From CAYWTX01 sp964461295 (GTDB lineage: Bacteria > Planctomycetota > Phycisphaerae > SM23-33): a stretch of 17,023 bases of DNA. Made by a program: the position numbers and the translations under genes. The notes under the pieces are model-generated. The model saw only the letters and a program-made list of their open reading frames with translations. It did no database searches and was not told where the DNA came from. Below are positions 7,056 through 13,528 of this stretch, piece by piece (positions within the stretch are counted from its first letter, which is position 1; each line of letters opens with the position of its first letter). The DNA is taken from contig CAYWTX010000276.1 of the NCBI GenBank assembly GCA_964461295.1, forward strand, positions 1-17,023, written 5' to 3'.

Positions 7056-7889
7056 CTATGCGCCGCGGATGGCCTTGCGCAGGTGTTCGATGCTCCGGGC
7101 GGCCTGGTCGATGGTCCCGCACTCGACGGACAGCACGATGTCGCGCTTCAACTTGCGGCAGACCTTCACGACGGCCGCCCAGTCGATCACCCCGTCGCCG
7201 CAGGCGCAGCCCACCGGCGTGCCGGTGACCTTGCCGCGTTCGGCCGACGATTGCTGGACGGAGATGTCCTTGGCGTGAAGATGGACAAGACGGCTGGCGA
7301 CCCGCCGCAGCCAGCGGATCGGGTCGTGCCCGGCGAGGTAGCTGTTGCCCGTGTCGAAGTTGACGCCGATGGCGGGGCTGCGGACCAGGGCGACAATGCG
7401 GTCCAGCCCGTCGGGCGACTTGGAGTACTGCTGGTGGGGCTCGATGCCGATGAGCACGCCCCGCGGCTCGGCGACCTTGGCCGCCTCCATCAGGGTGTAG
7501 CGCATCAGAACGTGGTCCTCCTCGGCCGTGGTCCACGGCTGCTTGGGGCCCTCGTCGGTGTTGACCACGGGCGCGCCGCACTCGGCGGCGAACCGCACGG
7601 CCTGCTTGAGGTACTCGGCGCCGATCTCGGGCTTGCACAACGGCGTGTGCGCCGACAGACCCGACAGCTTCACGCCAGCCTGCTCGCACGCCCGACGCAC
7701 GCGAAGCGGGTCATCCAGCATGGAGACGCTGTGGAAGTACCCGGCCTCGCTGAGCAGCTCGCGGCCCCAGTGGACCATGGGCTCGACGTACTGGTAGCCC
7801 AGTTCGGCGGCCTTGCGAACGGCCCACTCGAAGGGTTTGTCATCGTGGCGGACGAACTCGAGGTTGATGCCGATGCGGACCTTACCCAT
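7056..7889 (-). CDS. Sugar phosphate isomerase/epimerase (xylose isomerase-like TIM barrel)
   Basis: A 277-residue AP-endonuclease-2/xylose-isomerase-like TIM barrel. The four residues expected to bind the divalent metal are visible on successive strands: Glu150 (VLIGIEPHQQ), Asp179 (IGVNFDTGNSYLAGHDP), His205 (LVHLHAKD) and Glu256 (VLSVECGT). This is the arrangement of D-tagatose 3-epimerase and IolE-like enzymes, which isomerise or epimerise keto-sugars or inositol derivatives. The substrate cannot be read from sequence. A GTPVGCACGDGVIDW segment (224-237) carries a Cys-x-Cys pair between the last two ligands. I chose the ATG at 7889 because AAAGGA lies 8 bases upstream; an ATG three codons earlier overlaps that site. 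No signal peptide is seen, so it is cytoplasmic. The gene is divergent from the exported multihaem protein gene. Confidence 0.88.
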   Translation of the reverse strand: MGKVRIGINLEFVRHDDKPFEWAVRKAAELGYQYVEPMVHWGRELLSEAGYFHSVSMLDDPLRVRRACEQAGVKLSGLSAHTPLCKPEIGAEYLKQAVRFAAECGAPVVNTDEGPKQPWTTAEEDHVLMRYTLMEAAKVAEPRGVLIGIEPHQQYSKSPDGLDRIVALVRSPAIGVNFDTGNSYLAGHDPIRWLRRVASRLVHLHAKDISVQQSSAERGKVTGTPVGCACGDGVIDWAAVVKVCRKLKRDIVLSVECGTIDQAARSIEHLRKAIRGA

Positions 7890-8116
7890 GGCGGCCATCC
7901 TTTCCTGTTGGCGGAACGCGGCGCAGTCTAGCGGTTCCGGCCCGCGAGCGAAAGGGCCGGCGCCGATTGCCGAACCGCCCGCCAATTCGCGGAGGGTCGC
8001 CATGCCCGGTTGCGGCGGGACGCCGTGGGCGACTCGCTGCATACTGGAAACGACGTGACTTCGGCGCGCCCGCGTCGTTGAAACATGGTAGGTCCACGCA
8101 TTTCCGGGAGAACAAC
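7890..8116. other. Divergent intergenic region
   Basis: 227 bases between the divergent isomerase and the exported multihaem gene. It is GC-rich and lacks a clear -35/-10 pair on either strand. The only sites I can support are the two ribosome sites at its edges (AAAGGA for the isomerase; GGGAG at 8106-8110 for the multihaem gene). Confidence 0.4.
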
Positions 8117-10672
8117 ATGAACGTTCGCCGATGGGTCTTCGCCACCCTCGTGGCCGGCGCGTGTCTCGCCGGCGGCATCCGTCTCGCCATCGCCGCCAAA
8201 GAGCCCGCCGCGCCCGCCGCGCCCGCCGGCATACCCGGCAAGCCCGCCAAGGCAGTCGCGCCCGCCTCGCCCGCGATCGCGAAACCTCCGCCCGTTCAGG
8301 AATCGCCGGAGTTGGCGGCCGCGATGAAGGAAGGCAAGCTCGGCTTCGGCAGGATGCTCGTCGTGCAGCGGAACCACATCAACTGCACCCACGTGTACAC
8401 CTACCACGCCGAGGGGCAGAAGAACGGCGGCGGGCTGTATAGTTGCGGCCTGGCGGACGGCAAGATGACCCAGCTGCTCGATTCGGCCAACGGGCAGGTT
8501 CTCGGCTACGACCTGTCGTTCGACGCGAAGGAATTGCTGGTCGCCTGGCGGCGGTCGGACGCCAATCAGCCCGACCGCTACCAGATCTACCGCATGGACC
8601 TGGACCCCGACGGCACGCGGGTGTCGAACATCCGCCAGCTCACCGCAGGCGACCACGACAACTTCGACGCCGTGTGGCTGCCCGACGGCGACATCGCCTT
8701 CCTCTCCACGCGAACGCCGCTGGTCGCCTACTGCTGGACCACCCTCTGCGGCGTGCTGCACCGCATGAAGGCCGACGGCGCCGACGTCCGCCGCATCTCC
8801 GCCAACTACCTCAACGATTTCACGCCGTCGCTGCTGAACGACGGGCGGCTGATCTACGGCCGATGGGAGTACGTGGACCGCCCGGCGATCCCGATCCAGG
8901 CCCTGTGGGCGATCAACCCGGACGGCACGAACCTGTCGGGCTTCTACGGCAACCGAGTGCTGGGCCCGGCGACGTTCATCGAGGCGCGAGCCGTGCCGGA
9001 CAGCCACCTGGTGCTGTGCACCATGACGGGGCACAATGGAACGCTGCGCGGGGCGATCGGGCTGATCGACGTGACGTTCGGCGACAACGAGCAGCAATCG
9101 ATCCGCAACGTCACGCCCGATGTCGGCATTGGGAGCGTCGAGCACAGTTCCAACGGCCCGCGCGGGCCCTACCAGACGCCCTATCCGCTGGACGGCAAGC
9201 ACTTCCTGGTGTCCTACTCGGGCACGATCCTCCTGCGCGACTACGACGCGACGGGCCAGGCCGTCGTGCTCAAGCCCGACGCCGGCGGCATGGGGTTCTA
9301 CAACCCCCAGCCGCTGCGCCCGCGCGTTCGCCCGCCGGTGCGCCCGACGCTGCTGCCCGCCAAGCCCGACCCCTGGGCCACCGTCGTCCTCCAGGACGTG
9401 TACATCGGCCTGGAGCCGACCATCGCCCGCGGAACGGTGAAGAAGATCTGCGTGGTGCAGGAGATGCCCAAGCCCGAGGTGGGCCGAAGCACCGGCTTCG
9501 GATTCCAGCGACCCGTCGTGAGCTGCGGCGCCACCTACTCGCCCAAGAAGGTGTGGGGCTTCGTGGACGTCAGCCCGGACGGCTCGGCCGCGTTCCGCGT
9601 GCCCGCCAACCAGCCGATCTACTTTCTGCCGCTGGATGAAAAGGGCCGGGCCGTGCAGCGGATGCGGACCTTCACGCACCTGATGCCCGGCGAGGTGCAG
9701 GGATGCGTCGGCTGCCATGCGTCGCGGTCCTCTCGCTCGCCGGACAAGCCGGTGCAGCTCACGCTGGCCAGCCAGAAGGTGCGGGCACTCACCCCGCCGG
9801 AGTGGGGCGTGCGCGGGTTTGACTTCGCCGCCGTCGTCCAGCCGGTGCTGGACAGGAACTGCACCCGTTGCCACAACGCCCGCGAGCACCCCAACGACAT
9901 CGACCTCACCGCCGACCGCACGCAGTGGTTCAATGTTTCCTACGACGTGCTGGCGTACGAGAACTCGAAGTTCGCCCGCATGGGCGGCGACACCTGGCGC
10001 AGCGGCAGCCCGTACGTGAGCTGGATCTCCACGATGAACGGCACGGAGACCAACATCCTGCACGTCGATCCGCTTACCTGGGGCTCGCCCGTCAGCAAGC
10101 TGGCCGACATGGTCCTCGCCGGCCATCCCGACAAAGACGGCAAGCCGCGCGTGAGCCTCTCAGCCGACGACAAGCAGCGCGTCATCACCTGGATTGATGT
10201 GAATGCCCCCTACTACGGCACGGCCACCACCACGCACCAGGACCTCCCCGGCGGGCGGGCGCTGACGCTGCCGGCGTTGAACGGCGTGCTGGCTGACGTG
10301 GCAAAGCGGCGCTGCGCCCAGTGCCACACGCCCAAGGCCGCTCCCGCCGCCGCCGGGCGCGGCGGCAGGGCCGGCGCCCCGGGAAATGCCATGGCCCCCG
10401 TGCCCCTGCGCCGCGTGCGGTTCACCAACCCGCGGGAGAACTACTTCCTGCTGGCCCCGCTGGCCAAGTCGGCCGGGGGCACGGAGAAGTGCGGTAAAGC
10501 CGTCTTCGCCGACACCAGCGACGCCGACTACCAGGAGATCCTCAACGCCTTCGATCCCATCACGGAGATGCTGAAGAAGAACCCGCGCCAAGACATGCCC
10601 GGCGCCGTCACCGCCGCGTGCGAAGCCCCCGCCTGCGGCAAGGGCCCGCCGGCGGCCTGCCCGCCAAAATAA
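8117..10672 (+). CDS. Exported beta-propeller/multihaem c-type cytochrome, hydrazine-synthase-alpha-like
   Basis: An 851-residue exported protein. A signal peptide (MNVRRWVFATLVAGACLAGG to about A27) leads into an Ala/Pro-rich linker (28-60). Residues about 70-400 carry repeats such as LSFDAKELLVAWRR, IYRMDLDPDGTRV, AVWLPDGDIAFLSTR and SLLNDGRLIYGRW, typical of TolB/PD40-like propeller blades. Residues 410-530 follow the pattern of the middle domain of hydrazine synthase alpha-type proteins, leading into THLMPGEVQGCVGCH. Three c-type haem sites are seen: CVGCH 530-534, CTRCH 582-586 and CAQCH 733-737. The tail is Cys/Pro/Ala-rich. Planctomycetes outside the anammox group encode many proteins of this family with unknown redox roles, so this is not evidence for hydrazine metabolism. 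I chose the ATG at 8117 because GGGAG lies six bases upstream and the signal peptide starts there. Confidence 0.8.
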   Translation: MNVRRWVFATLVAGACLAGGIRLAIAAKEPAAPAAPAGIPGKPAKAVAPASPAIAKPPPVQESPELAAAMKEGKLGFGRMLVVQRNHINCTHVYTYHAEGQKNGGGLYSCGLADGKMTQLLDSANGQVLGYDLSFDAKELLVAWRRSDANQPDRYQIYRMDLDPDGTRVSNIRQLTAGDHDNFDAVWLPDGDIAFLSTRTPLVAYCWTTLCGVLHRMKADGADVRRISANYLNDFTPSLLNDGRLIYGRWEYVDRPAIPIQALWAINPDGTNLSGFYGNRVLGPATFIEARAVPDSHLVLCTMTGHNGTLRGAIGLIDVTFGDNEQQSIRNVTPDVGIGSVEHSSNGPRGPYQTPYPLDGKHFLVSYSGTILLRDYDATGQAVVLKPDAGGMGFYNPQPLRPRVRPPVRPTLLPAKPDPWATVVLQDVYIGLEPTIARGTVKKICVVQEMPKPEVGRSTGFGFQRPVVSCGATYSPKKVWGFVDVSPDGSAAFRVPANQPIYFLPLDEKGRAVQRMRTFTHLMPGEVQGCVGCHASRSSRSPDKPVQLTLASQKVRALTPPEWGVRGFDFAAVVQPVLDRNCTRCHNAREHPNDIDLTADRTQWFNVSYDVLAYENSKFARMGGDTWRSGSPYVSWISTMNGTETNILHVDPLTWGSPVSKLADMVLAGHPDKDGKPRVSLSADDKQRVITWIDVNAPYYGTATTTHQDLPGGRALTLPALNGVLADVAKRRCAQCHTPKAAPAAAGRGGRAGAPGNAMAPVPLRRVRFTNPRENYFLLAPLAKSAGGTEKCGKAVFADTSDADYQEILNAFDPITEMLKKNPRQDMPGAVTAACEAPACGKGPPAACPPK

Positions 10673-10688
10673 ATTTCGCCATATTAGG

Positions 10689-10744
10689 ATGCACGGTATA
10701 CGCGGGATTCAGAGTTCTGTCTTCATCCCGCGAATCCCGTGCAT
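10689..10744. terminator. Nested hairpin between convergent genes, possible bidirectional terminator
   Basis: An outer 8-bp stem (ATGCACGG 10689-10696 with CCGTGCAT 10737-10744) encloses a 4x4 internal loop and an inner perfect 8-bp stem (CGCGGGAT 10701-10708 with ATCCCGCG 10725-10732) with a 16-base loop. It follows the stop of the multihaem gene by 17 bases. Its right half lies in the last codons of the convergent isomerase gene, whose stop is 10723-10725. There is no T-run, so intrinsic termination is uncertain. Confidence 0.5.
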
Positions 10745-11769
10745 TCCGCCAACTTCCTGACGGCGTTTCTGGTGTCCCCCACTCGATCTTCCCCCGCTTC
10801 GCGCTCGATGCAGAAGTTGCCGACAAAGCCGATGTCATTCAGTGCCGCGAGGAATGCCGGCCAGTGCACCGCGCCCTGCCCCACCGGCGCCTCGCGCCCC
10901 CACGTGCCCGCCACCGCCGTCGGAACGGCGTCCTTCACGTGGACCTGACGCACCAGACAGCGGCGGGCATCACATGCCGAGCGTCTTCCCTCCAAGCCCC
11001 GGCCCGGCGTGGCCGGGGCATCCCGGTCGTGCTCGTCATCGTGATTCGTGATCGGCAGCTTCCCCTCTCGGTCGTCGTCGTCGTCCTCCTCCTCCTCCTC
11101 CTCCTCCTCGTCCTCGTCCTCATCCTCGGCTGTTTCTTCCCCCGACACTCGACACTTGACACTCGACACTCTCCCCAACGTGTATGCCGCCGCAACCGGG
11201 TCTCCCTTGCCGTACAGGATCATATTCGCCGGGTCGAAGTTGACGCCCACGTCGTCTCGCCCAAGCTTCTCCAGGAACGCAGTCAGCGCCGCGGCGTCCT
11301 CCTGGCCCGTCTCCAGGGCGATCTCGCAGCCGACGGCGGCAAACACAGCCGCGATGCGCCCGACGCGGTCCAGCAGCTTCGCGCACTCTGGCGATCCCGC
11401 GTTCTCCGGAAGGAACCCCGCGTGGAACGTGACCAGCTTCAGCCCCATTCGCCCCGCCAGTTCCGCGTCGGCATGTATGTTCCGCCAGTTCTCCCGCCAC
11501 GTGGCATCGGGCACGACGCCGCCGGTCCGCCGGATCGACTCCAGGCTGCTGTAGTCCTCCCCCGCGCAGGCAAACATGCCGCTCACCACCTCGACGCCCG
11601 CGTCGGCCAGCACCCGCGGCGCAGCCGCCCACGCGCCGCCTCGCCTCAGCGGGTCCAGCGCAAGCTGCACCCGCATCACCCCCGCCGCCCGCAGCCGCTC
11701 GATCAGCTCCGCCGGCCCGCCCGCCCGCAGCGACCAACTGCACACGGCGATGCAGTTCGCGGACCTCAT
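10723..11769 (-). CDS. Sugar phosphate isomerase/epimerase with a 71-residue repeat-encoded insertion
   Basis: A 348-residue xylose-isomerase-like TIM barrel. Expected metal ligands are Glu153 (IALETGQE), Asp179 (VGVNFDPANMILYGKGDP), His277 (VRQVHVKD) and Glu322 (NFCIEREAG). Between Asp179 and His277, at the end of LGR (residue 200), the protein departs from the fold for about 71 residues (201-271), including a run of about 20 mainly acidic residues, then resumes at LVRQVHVKDA. Without it the enzyme would be about 277 residues, a normal family length and exactly that of the other isomerase here. The insert keeps the frame, and conserved motifs on both sides survive, so the enzyme may still fold with an acidic loop. 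The ATG start overlaps the HEPN stop by 4 bp (ATGA), suggesting translational coupling. Substrate unknown. Confidence 0.85.
   Translation of the reverse strand: MRSANCIAVCSWSLRAGGPAELIERLRAAGVMRVQLALDPLRRGGAWAAAPRVLADAGVEVVSGMFACAGEDYSSLESIRRTGGVVPDATWRENWRNIHADAELAGRMGLKLVTFHAGFLPENAGSPECAKLLDRVGRIAAVFAAVGCEIALETGQEDAAALTAFLEKLGRDDVGVNFDPANMILYGKGDPVAAAYTLGRVSSVKCRVSGEETAEDEDEDEEEEEEEEDDDDDREGKLPITNHDDEHDRDAPATPGRGLEGRRSACDARRCLVRQVHVKDAVPTAVAGTWGREAPVGQGAVHWPAFLAALNDIGFVGNFCIEREAGEDRVGDTRNAVRKLAECTGFAG
10725..10751. repeat. Degenerate 9-bp tandem repeat at the isomerase 3' end
   Basis: Three consecutive copies of a 9-base unit on the plus strand: ATCCCGCGA, ATCCCGTGC, ATTCCGCCA. The array encodes the last residues of the isomerase (CTGFAG and stop on the minus strand), so the C-terminus of that protein seems to be supplied by repeat sequence. 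It overlaps the right arm of the nested hairpin. Confidence 0.5.
10951..11172 (-). repeat. Composite repeat element inserted in frame in the isomerase gene
   Basis: Read on the plus strand the element contains, from right to left: four tandem heptamers GACACTY (11144-11171); a trinucleotide tract of GTC, CTC and TCC units (about 11071-11128); a segment of TCGTGAT/TCGTCA-like repeats (about 11028-11055); a perfect 9-bp hairpin GCCCCGGCC / GGCCGGGGC with a 6-base loop (10996-11019); and a short GGCAT-CAC-ATGCC palindrome (10967-10979). The strictly replaced coding span is 213 bases (10957-11169), a multiple of three with no stop in the isomerase frame. No transposase or target-site duplication is evident. 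It looks like a small non-autonomous repeat rather than an insertion sequence. Confidence 0.7.
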
Positions 11770-12149
11770 TGCTTCTCTTCTGCCGCGCGGCCAGCCATCG
11801 CTGCAACGAACCGCTTGGCTTTCTCGATGGCCATACGGGCATCCTCTTGCGAAACGCGGCCCAAGCTCCCGTAGTCGCCAGTGCCCCGCAAGTCGAGGAG
11901 GTAATCGAAGTCTTCCGCCGTGGCCTTTGGAATCAGGTCCTTATGCACCAACTCCCGATGGAGCGCCGCCCTGATGGCAGTATGCTTCTTGAAGGACCAG
12001 CCTCGAGCAGCAAACAAAGCCGAAAGGGCGTGGAAAGCCGCATAGTAGGCACGGGATGCGGCTGATTCCGGATCACGCTGCGTCAGTTGCTCGGCAGAGC
12101 CGAGGGCAAGATACGCCCGCTCCCACTCAACCGCGACAAAGTCACTCAC
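11766..12149 (-). CDS. HEPN-domain protein, probable toxin of a HEPN/MNT pair
   Basis: A 127-residue all-helical HEPN-domain protein. ESAASRAYYAAFHALSALFA (28-47) is the conserved core of PF05168-type HEPN proteins, with Arg33 and His40 spaced as in the RX4-6H ribonuclease motif, though I cannot confirm that they form the active site. A downstream FSFKKH-like segment (WSFKKH, 51-56) and LLDLRGTGDYG (84-94) also fit the family. I chose the GTG at 12149: it overlaps the MNT stop by 4 bp (GTGA), and the domain begins right after it, while the in-frame extension to 12230 runs antitoxin-antisense and adds nothing recognisable. HEPN/MNT pairs act as toxin-antitoxin systems in several bacteria and archaea. 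No lesion is visible, unlike in the other two toxin genes here. Confidence 0.8.
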   Translation of the reverse strand: MSDFVAVEWERAYLALGSAEQLTQRDPESAASRAYYAAFHALSALFAARGWSFKKHTAIRAALHRELVHKDLIPKATAEDFDYLLDLRGTGDYGSLGRVSQEDARMAIEKAKRFVAAMAGRAAEEKQ

Positions 12150-12460
12150 GCCGCGATGCCCTCCTGACGAGCATTCGAATAGAGCGGGCACGCCCCCTCC
12201 GCATACTCGCGGGCCGAGGCCGGCAGGCAACTGATGCGCCTACCCAACCGTAACGAAAGCGGGAACAAGGCATGGAGGTTGAGTTCCAGGTCGCGCCCGA
12301 AGTGCACCGGTTCGTCAAGCAGCACCAGTACATCGATGTCGCTATCGGGGGCGGCTTCCCCACGTGCCTCGGAACCGTACAAAATGATTCCCCGGAGCCG
12401 CTCCCCATGGGCAGCAGCCAGCCTCTCCCGCAACTCCTTAAGCAGCTCAGGTGTCGTCAC
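12146..12460 (-). CDS. Minimal nucleotidyltransferase (MNT), probable antitoxin of the HEPN/MNT pair
   Basis: A 104-residue minimal nucleotidyltransferase of the DNA polymerase beta superfamily. The signature GSEARGEAAPDSDIDV runs from Gly29 to Val44, with Gly29-Ser30 as the nucleotide-binding pair and Asp41/Asp43 as metal-binding acids. The third acidic residue of the usual triad is not obvious near RRISCLPAS (74-82). The C-terminal PLYSNARQEGI is typical of small MNT proteins next to HEPN genes. In characterised pairs the MNT partner neutralises the HEPN RNase, in the MntA/HepT case by AMPylating it; whether this one does is unknown. The start is a GTG at 12460 with AGGA seven bases upstream. 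It leads the three-gene chain MNT, HEPN, isomerase. Confidence 0.82.
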   Translation of the reverse strand: MTTPELLKELRERLAAAHGERLRGIILYGSEARGEAAPDSDIDVLVLLDEPVHFGRDLELNLHALFPLSLRLGRRISCLPASAREYAEGACPLYSNARQEGIAA

Positions 12461-12466
12461 GACTGT

Positions 12467-12495
12467 ATCCTATCCCAACGAGCCCAACGCATCAA
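12467..12495 (-). promoter_or_regulatory. Putative promoter of the MNT-HEPN-isomerase operon
   Basis: On the minus strand TTGATG (12495 to 12490, 4/6 to the -35 box) is followed after exactly 17 bases by TAGGAT (12472 to 12467, 4/6 to the -10 box). The predicted start falls at or next to the GTG at 12460, so a transcript from here would be leaderless; the AGGA inside the -10 box would then not be transcribed. The alternative is read-through from further upstream, with AGGA used as a ribosome site. Confidence 0.4.
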
Positions 12496-12502
12496 CTGGT
12501 CG

Positions 12503-12905
12503 TCACTTCGACTTCCCTTTCATCTCCGCATCGCGACCCTCGCGCTGGGCCTCCACGCCTTCGTACCGGAAGCCCGGCATCTCGGCGCTGGGCCGCTGCC
12601 CCAGCGCCGCCTCACCCGCTCGAGGAACCTCCATTGCCCGCGCATGCCGCTCCTCGCCCGCCGCCCTCACCTTCGCCAGACCCGGGCTCATCTCCGGCCG
12701 CGCGAAGCTCACGGCCGGGATGCCCACCCGCCCGCGAATGTCCAGCCCCAGTTTCGCCGGCCGGCGAAGGGCCATCGCCTGTGCGTTCGACGTCGCTGGC
12801 GTGCCGGGCGAGGCAAGCGGCCGCTGCCGGTTGCGCGGCTGGCGCGACCGCGGCCCAGGCAGCGCTCACCACGGCGGCGACCAGTCGCATTCGTTCCTGA
12901 TGCAT
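12503..12905 (-). pseudogene. Small exported protein of unknown function, apparently frameshifted
   Basis: Two overlapping minus-strand frames look like halves of one gene. The first starts at the ATG at 12905 (GAGGA six bases upstream) and gives MHQERMRLVAAVVSAAWAAV followed by Ala-rich sequence, a clear signal peptide, then loses sense. The second frame gives SNAQAMALRRPAKLGLDIRG, where AQA looks like a signal-peptidase site, and runs to a Lys-rich end (MKGKSK) with stop at 12503-12505. Switching frame between about 12816 and 12776 would join them into an export protein of about 134 residues with a mature part of about 90, rich in charged residues. No family recognised. Alternatives: the second frame is a complete cytosolic protein from 12775, or the shift is a sequencing error. 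Confidence 0.4.
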
Positions 12906-12923
12906 GGCGAGTCCTCGCCCGGG

Positions 12924-12929
12924 AGTATA
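12924..12929 (-). promoter_or_regulatory. Possible -10 box upstream of the small exported protein gene
   Basis: TATACT on the minus strand (5/6 to the -10 consensus), with a second overlapping candidate TATGAT just upstream. No good -35 box lies 16-18 bases further upstream, so this is tentative. It sits 19 bases before the start codon. Confidence 0.3.
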
Positions 12930-12996
12930 TCATACCGCTGGATCAGTGCATGAGGCCCCACTCGGCCGGGCGAAGCCCGTGCCCCAGGAGAAATGA

Positions 12997-13338
12997 ATGA
13001 GCGCTGCTGTGATCGAGATGGCCAAGCGTCTGGGAAGGTCGATCGCCGAGTCGCCGGCCGCCGCGGCGATGCGGACGGCCCGCAAGGAACTCGAAGGCCA
13101 GGCCGACCTGAAGCAGGTGATCGAGGACTACCAGAAGCAGGTGGCGAAGATCGCCAACCTGGAGCGACAGGGCAAGCCCGTCGAGGTGGACGACAAGCAG
13201 CGCCTGCGCGGACTCAACGAGAAACTCGTCGCCTCCGAGGTCTTCAAGCGTTACACGGCCGCTCAGGTCGATTACCTCGACCTGATGCGAAAAGTGAATG
13301 ACACAATCCGGCGCGAGTTGGCCGAGGTCGAGAAGTAG
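12997..13338 (+). CDS. YlbF/YmcA-family protein
   Basis: A 113-residue, almost entirely helical protein. The opening MSAAVIEMAKRLGRSIAESP followed by helical repeats (TARKELEGQADLKQVIEDYQ, then LERQGKPVEVDDKQRLRGLN and VFKRYTAAQVDYLDLMRKVN) is the pattern of the Com_YlbF family. In Bacillus subtilis the homologues YlbF, YmcA and YaaT form a complex acting in mRNA maturation with RNase Y and in competence, sporulation and biofilm control. In planctomycetes the role is not established. Length fits the family, which runs about 110-150 residues. The ATG is supported by AGGAG six bases upstream. It ends 210 bases before acs on the same strand; a candidate promoter in that gap suggests acs has its own transcript. 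Confidence 0.8.
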   Translation: MSAAVIEMAKRLGRSIAESPAAAAMRTARKELEGQADLKQVIEDYQKQVAKIANLERQGKPVEVDDKQRLRGLNEKLVASEVFKRYTAAQVDYLDLMRKVNDTIRRELAEVEK

Positions 13339-13397
13339 GCGGCGAGTGTCAAGCCAGCGGCTCGACACGTCGATTCGACTTTGTTCACGGGTTTCGA

Positions 13398-13426
13398 TTG
13401 ACTCGCGTGACCTTCCTGCCCACAAT
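13398..13426 (+). promoter_or_regulatory. Putative sigma-70 promoter of acs
   Basis: TTGACT (13398-13403, 5/6 to the -35 box), a 17-base spacer, then CACAAT (13421-13426, 4/6 to the -10 box). A start near 13433 would give a leader of about 115 bases carrying the CRP-type palindrome. It is the best-matching box pair in the 210-base gap before acs. Confidence 0.45.
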
Positions 13427-13512
13427 GTGCTTTCTTTCACAGTCCCCTCGTGTGCCCGGCGCCGAAGGATGTGCCGAGGTGGAGTTCCGGCGCAGCCATT
13501 GGGCCGTAGTTT

Positions 13513-13528
13513 TGTGACACTTTTCACA
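13513..13528. promoter_or_regulatory. CRP/FNR-type palindromic operator upstream of acs
   Basis: TGTGA, six bases, TCACA: a perfect 16-base match to the symmetric consensus of CRP, the cAMP receptor protein, ending 20 bases before the acs ATG. In Escherichia coli acs is a known CRP target. Here the site lies close to the ribosome site, so binding would more easily repress or roadblock than activate, unless transcription starts elsewhere. The regulator in this organism is unknown. Confidence 0.5.

Noticed and set aside
7928..10126. A 732-codon minus-strand open frame
   Set aside because: Antisense to the multihaem protein gene, with Val/Gly/Arg/His-rich composition and no motifs.
8117..10672. 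Evidence of anammox (hydrazine synthesis)
   Set aside because: Only an alpha-like protein is present, with no beta/gamma subunits or hydrazine dehydrogenase nearby, and such proteins are common in non-anammox planctomycetes.
11071..11128. Trinucleotide tract as a CRISPR array or phase-variation switch
   Set aside because: There are no repeat-spacer units. Units of three bases would not shift the frame, so length change would alter only the acidic run, not switch the gene off.
10618..11874. A 418-codon plus-strand open frame containing long Leu/Val and Ser runs
   Set aside because: The runs are the reverse reading of the trinucleotide tract. The isomerase on the minus strand has conserved motifs.
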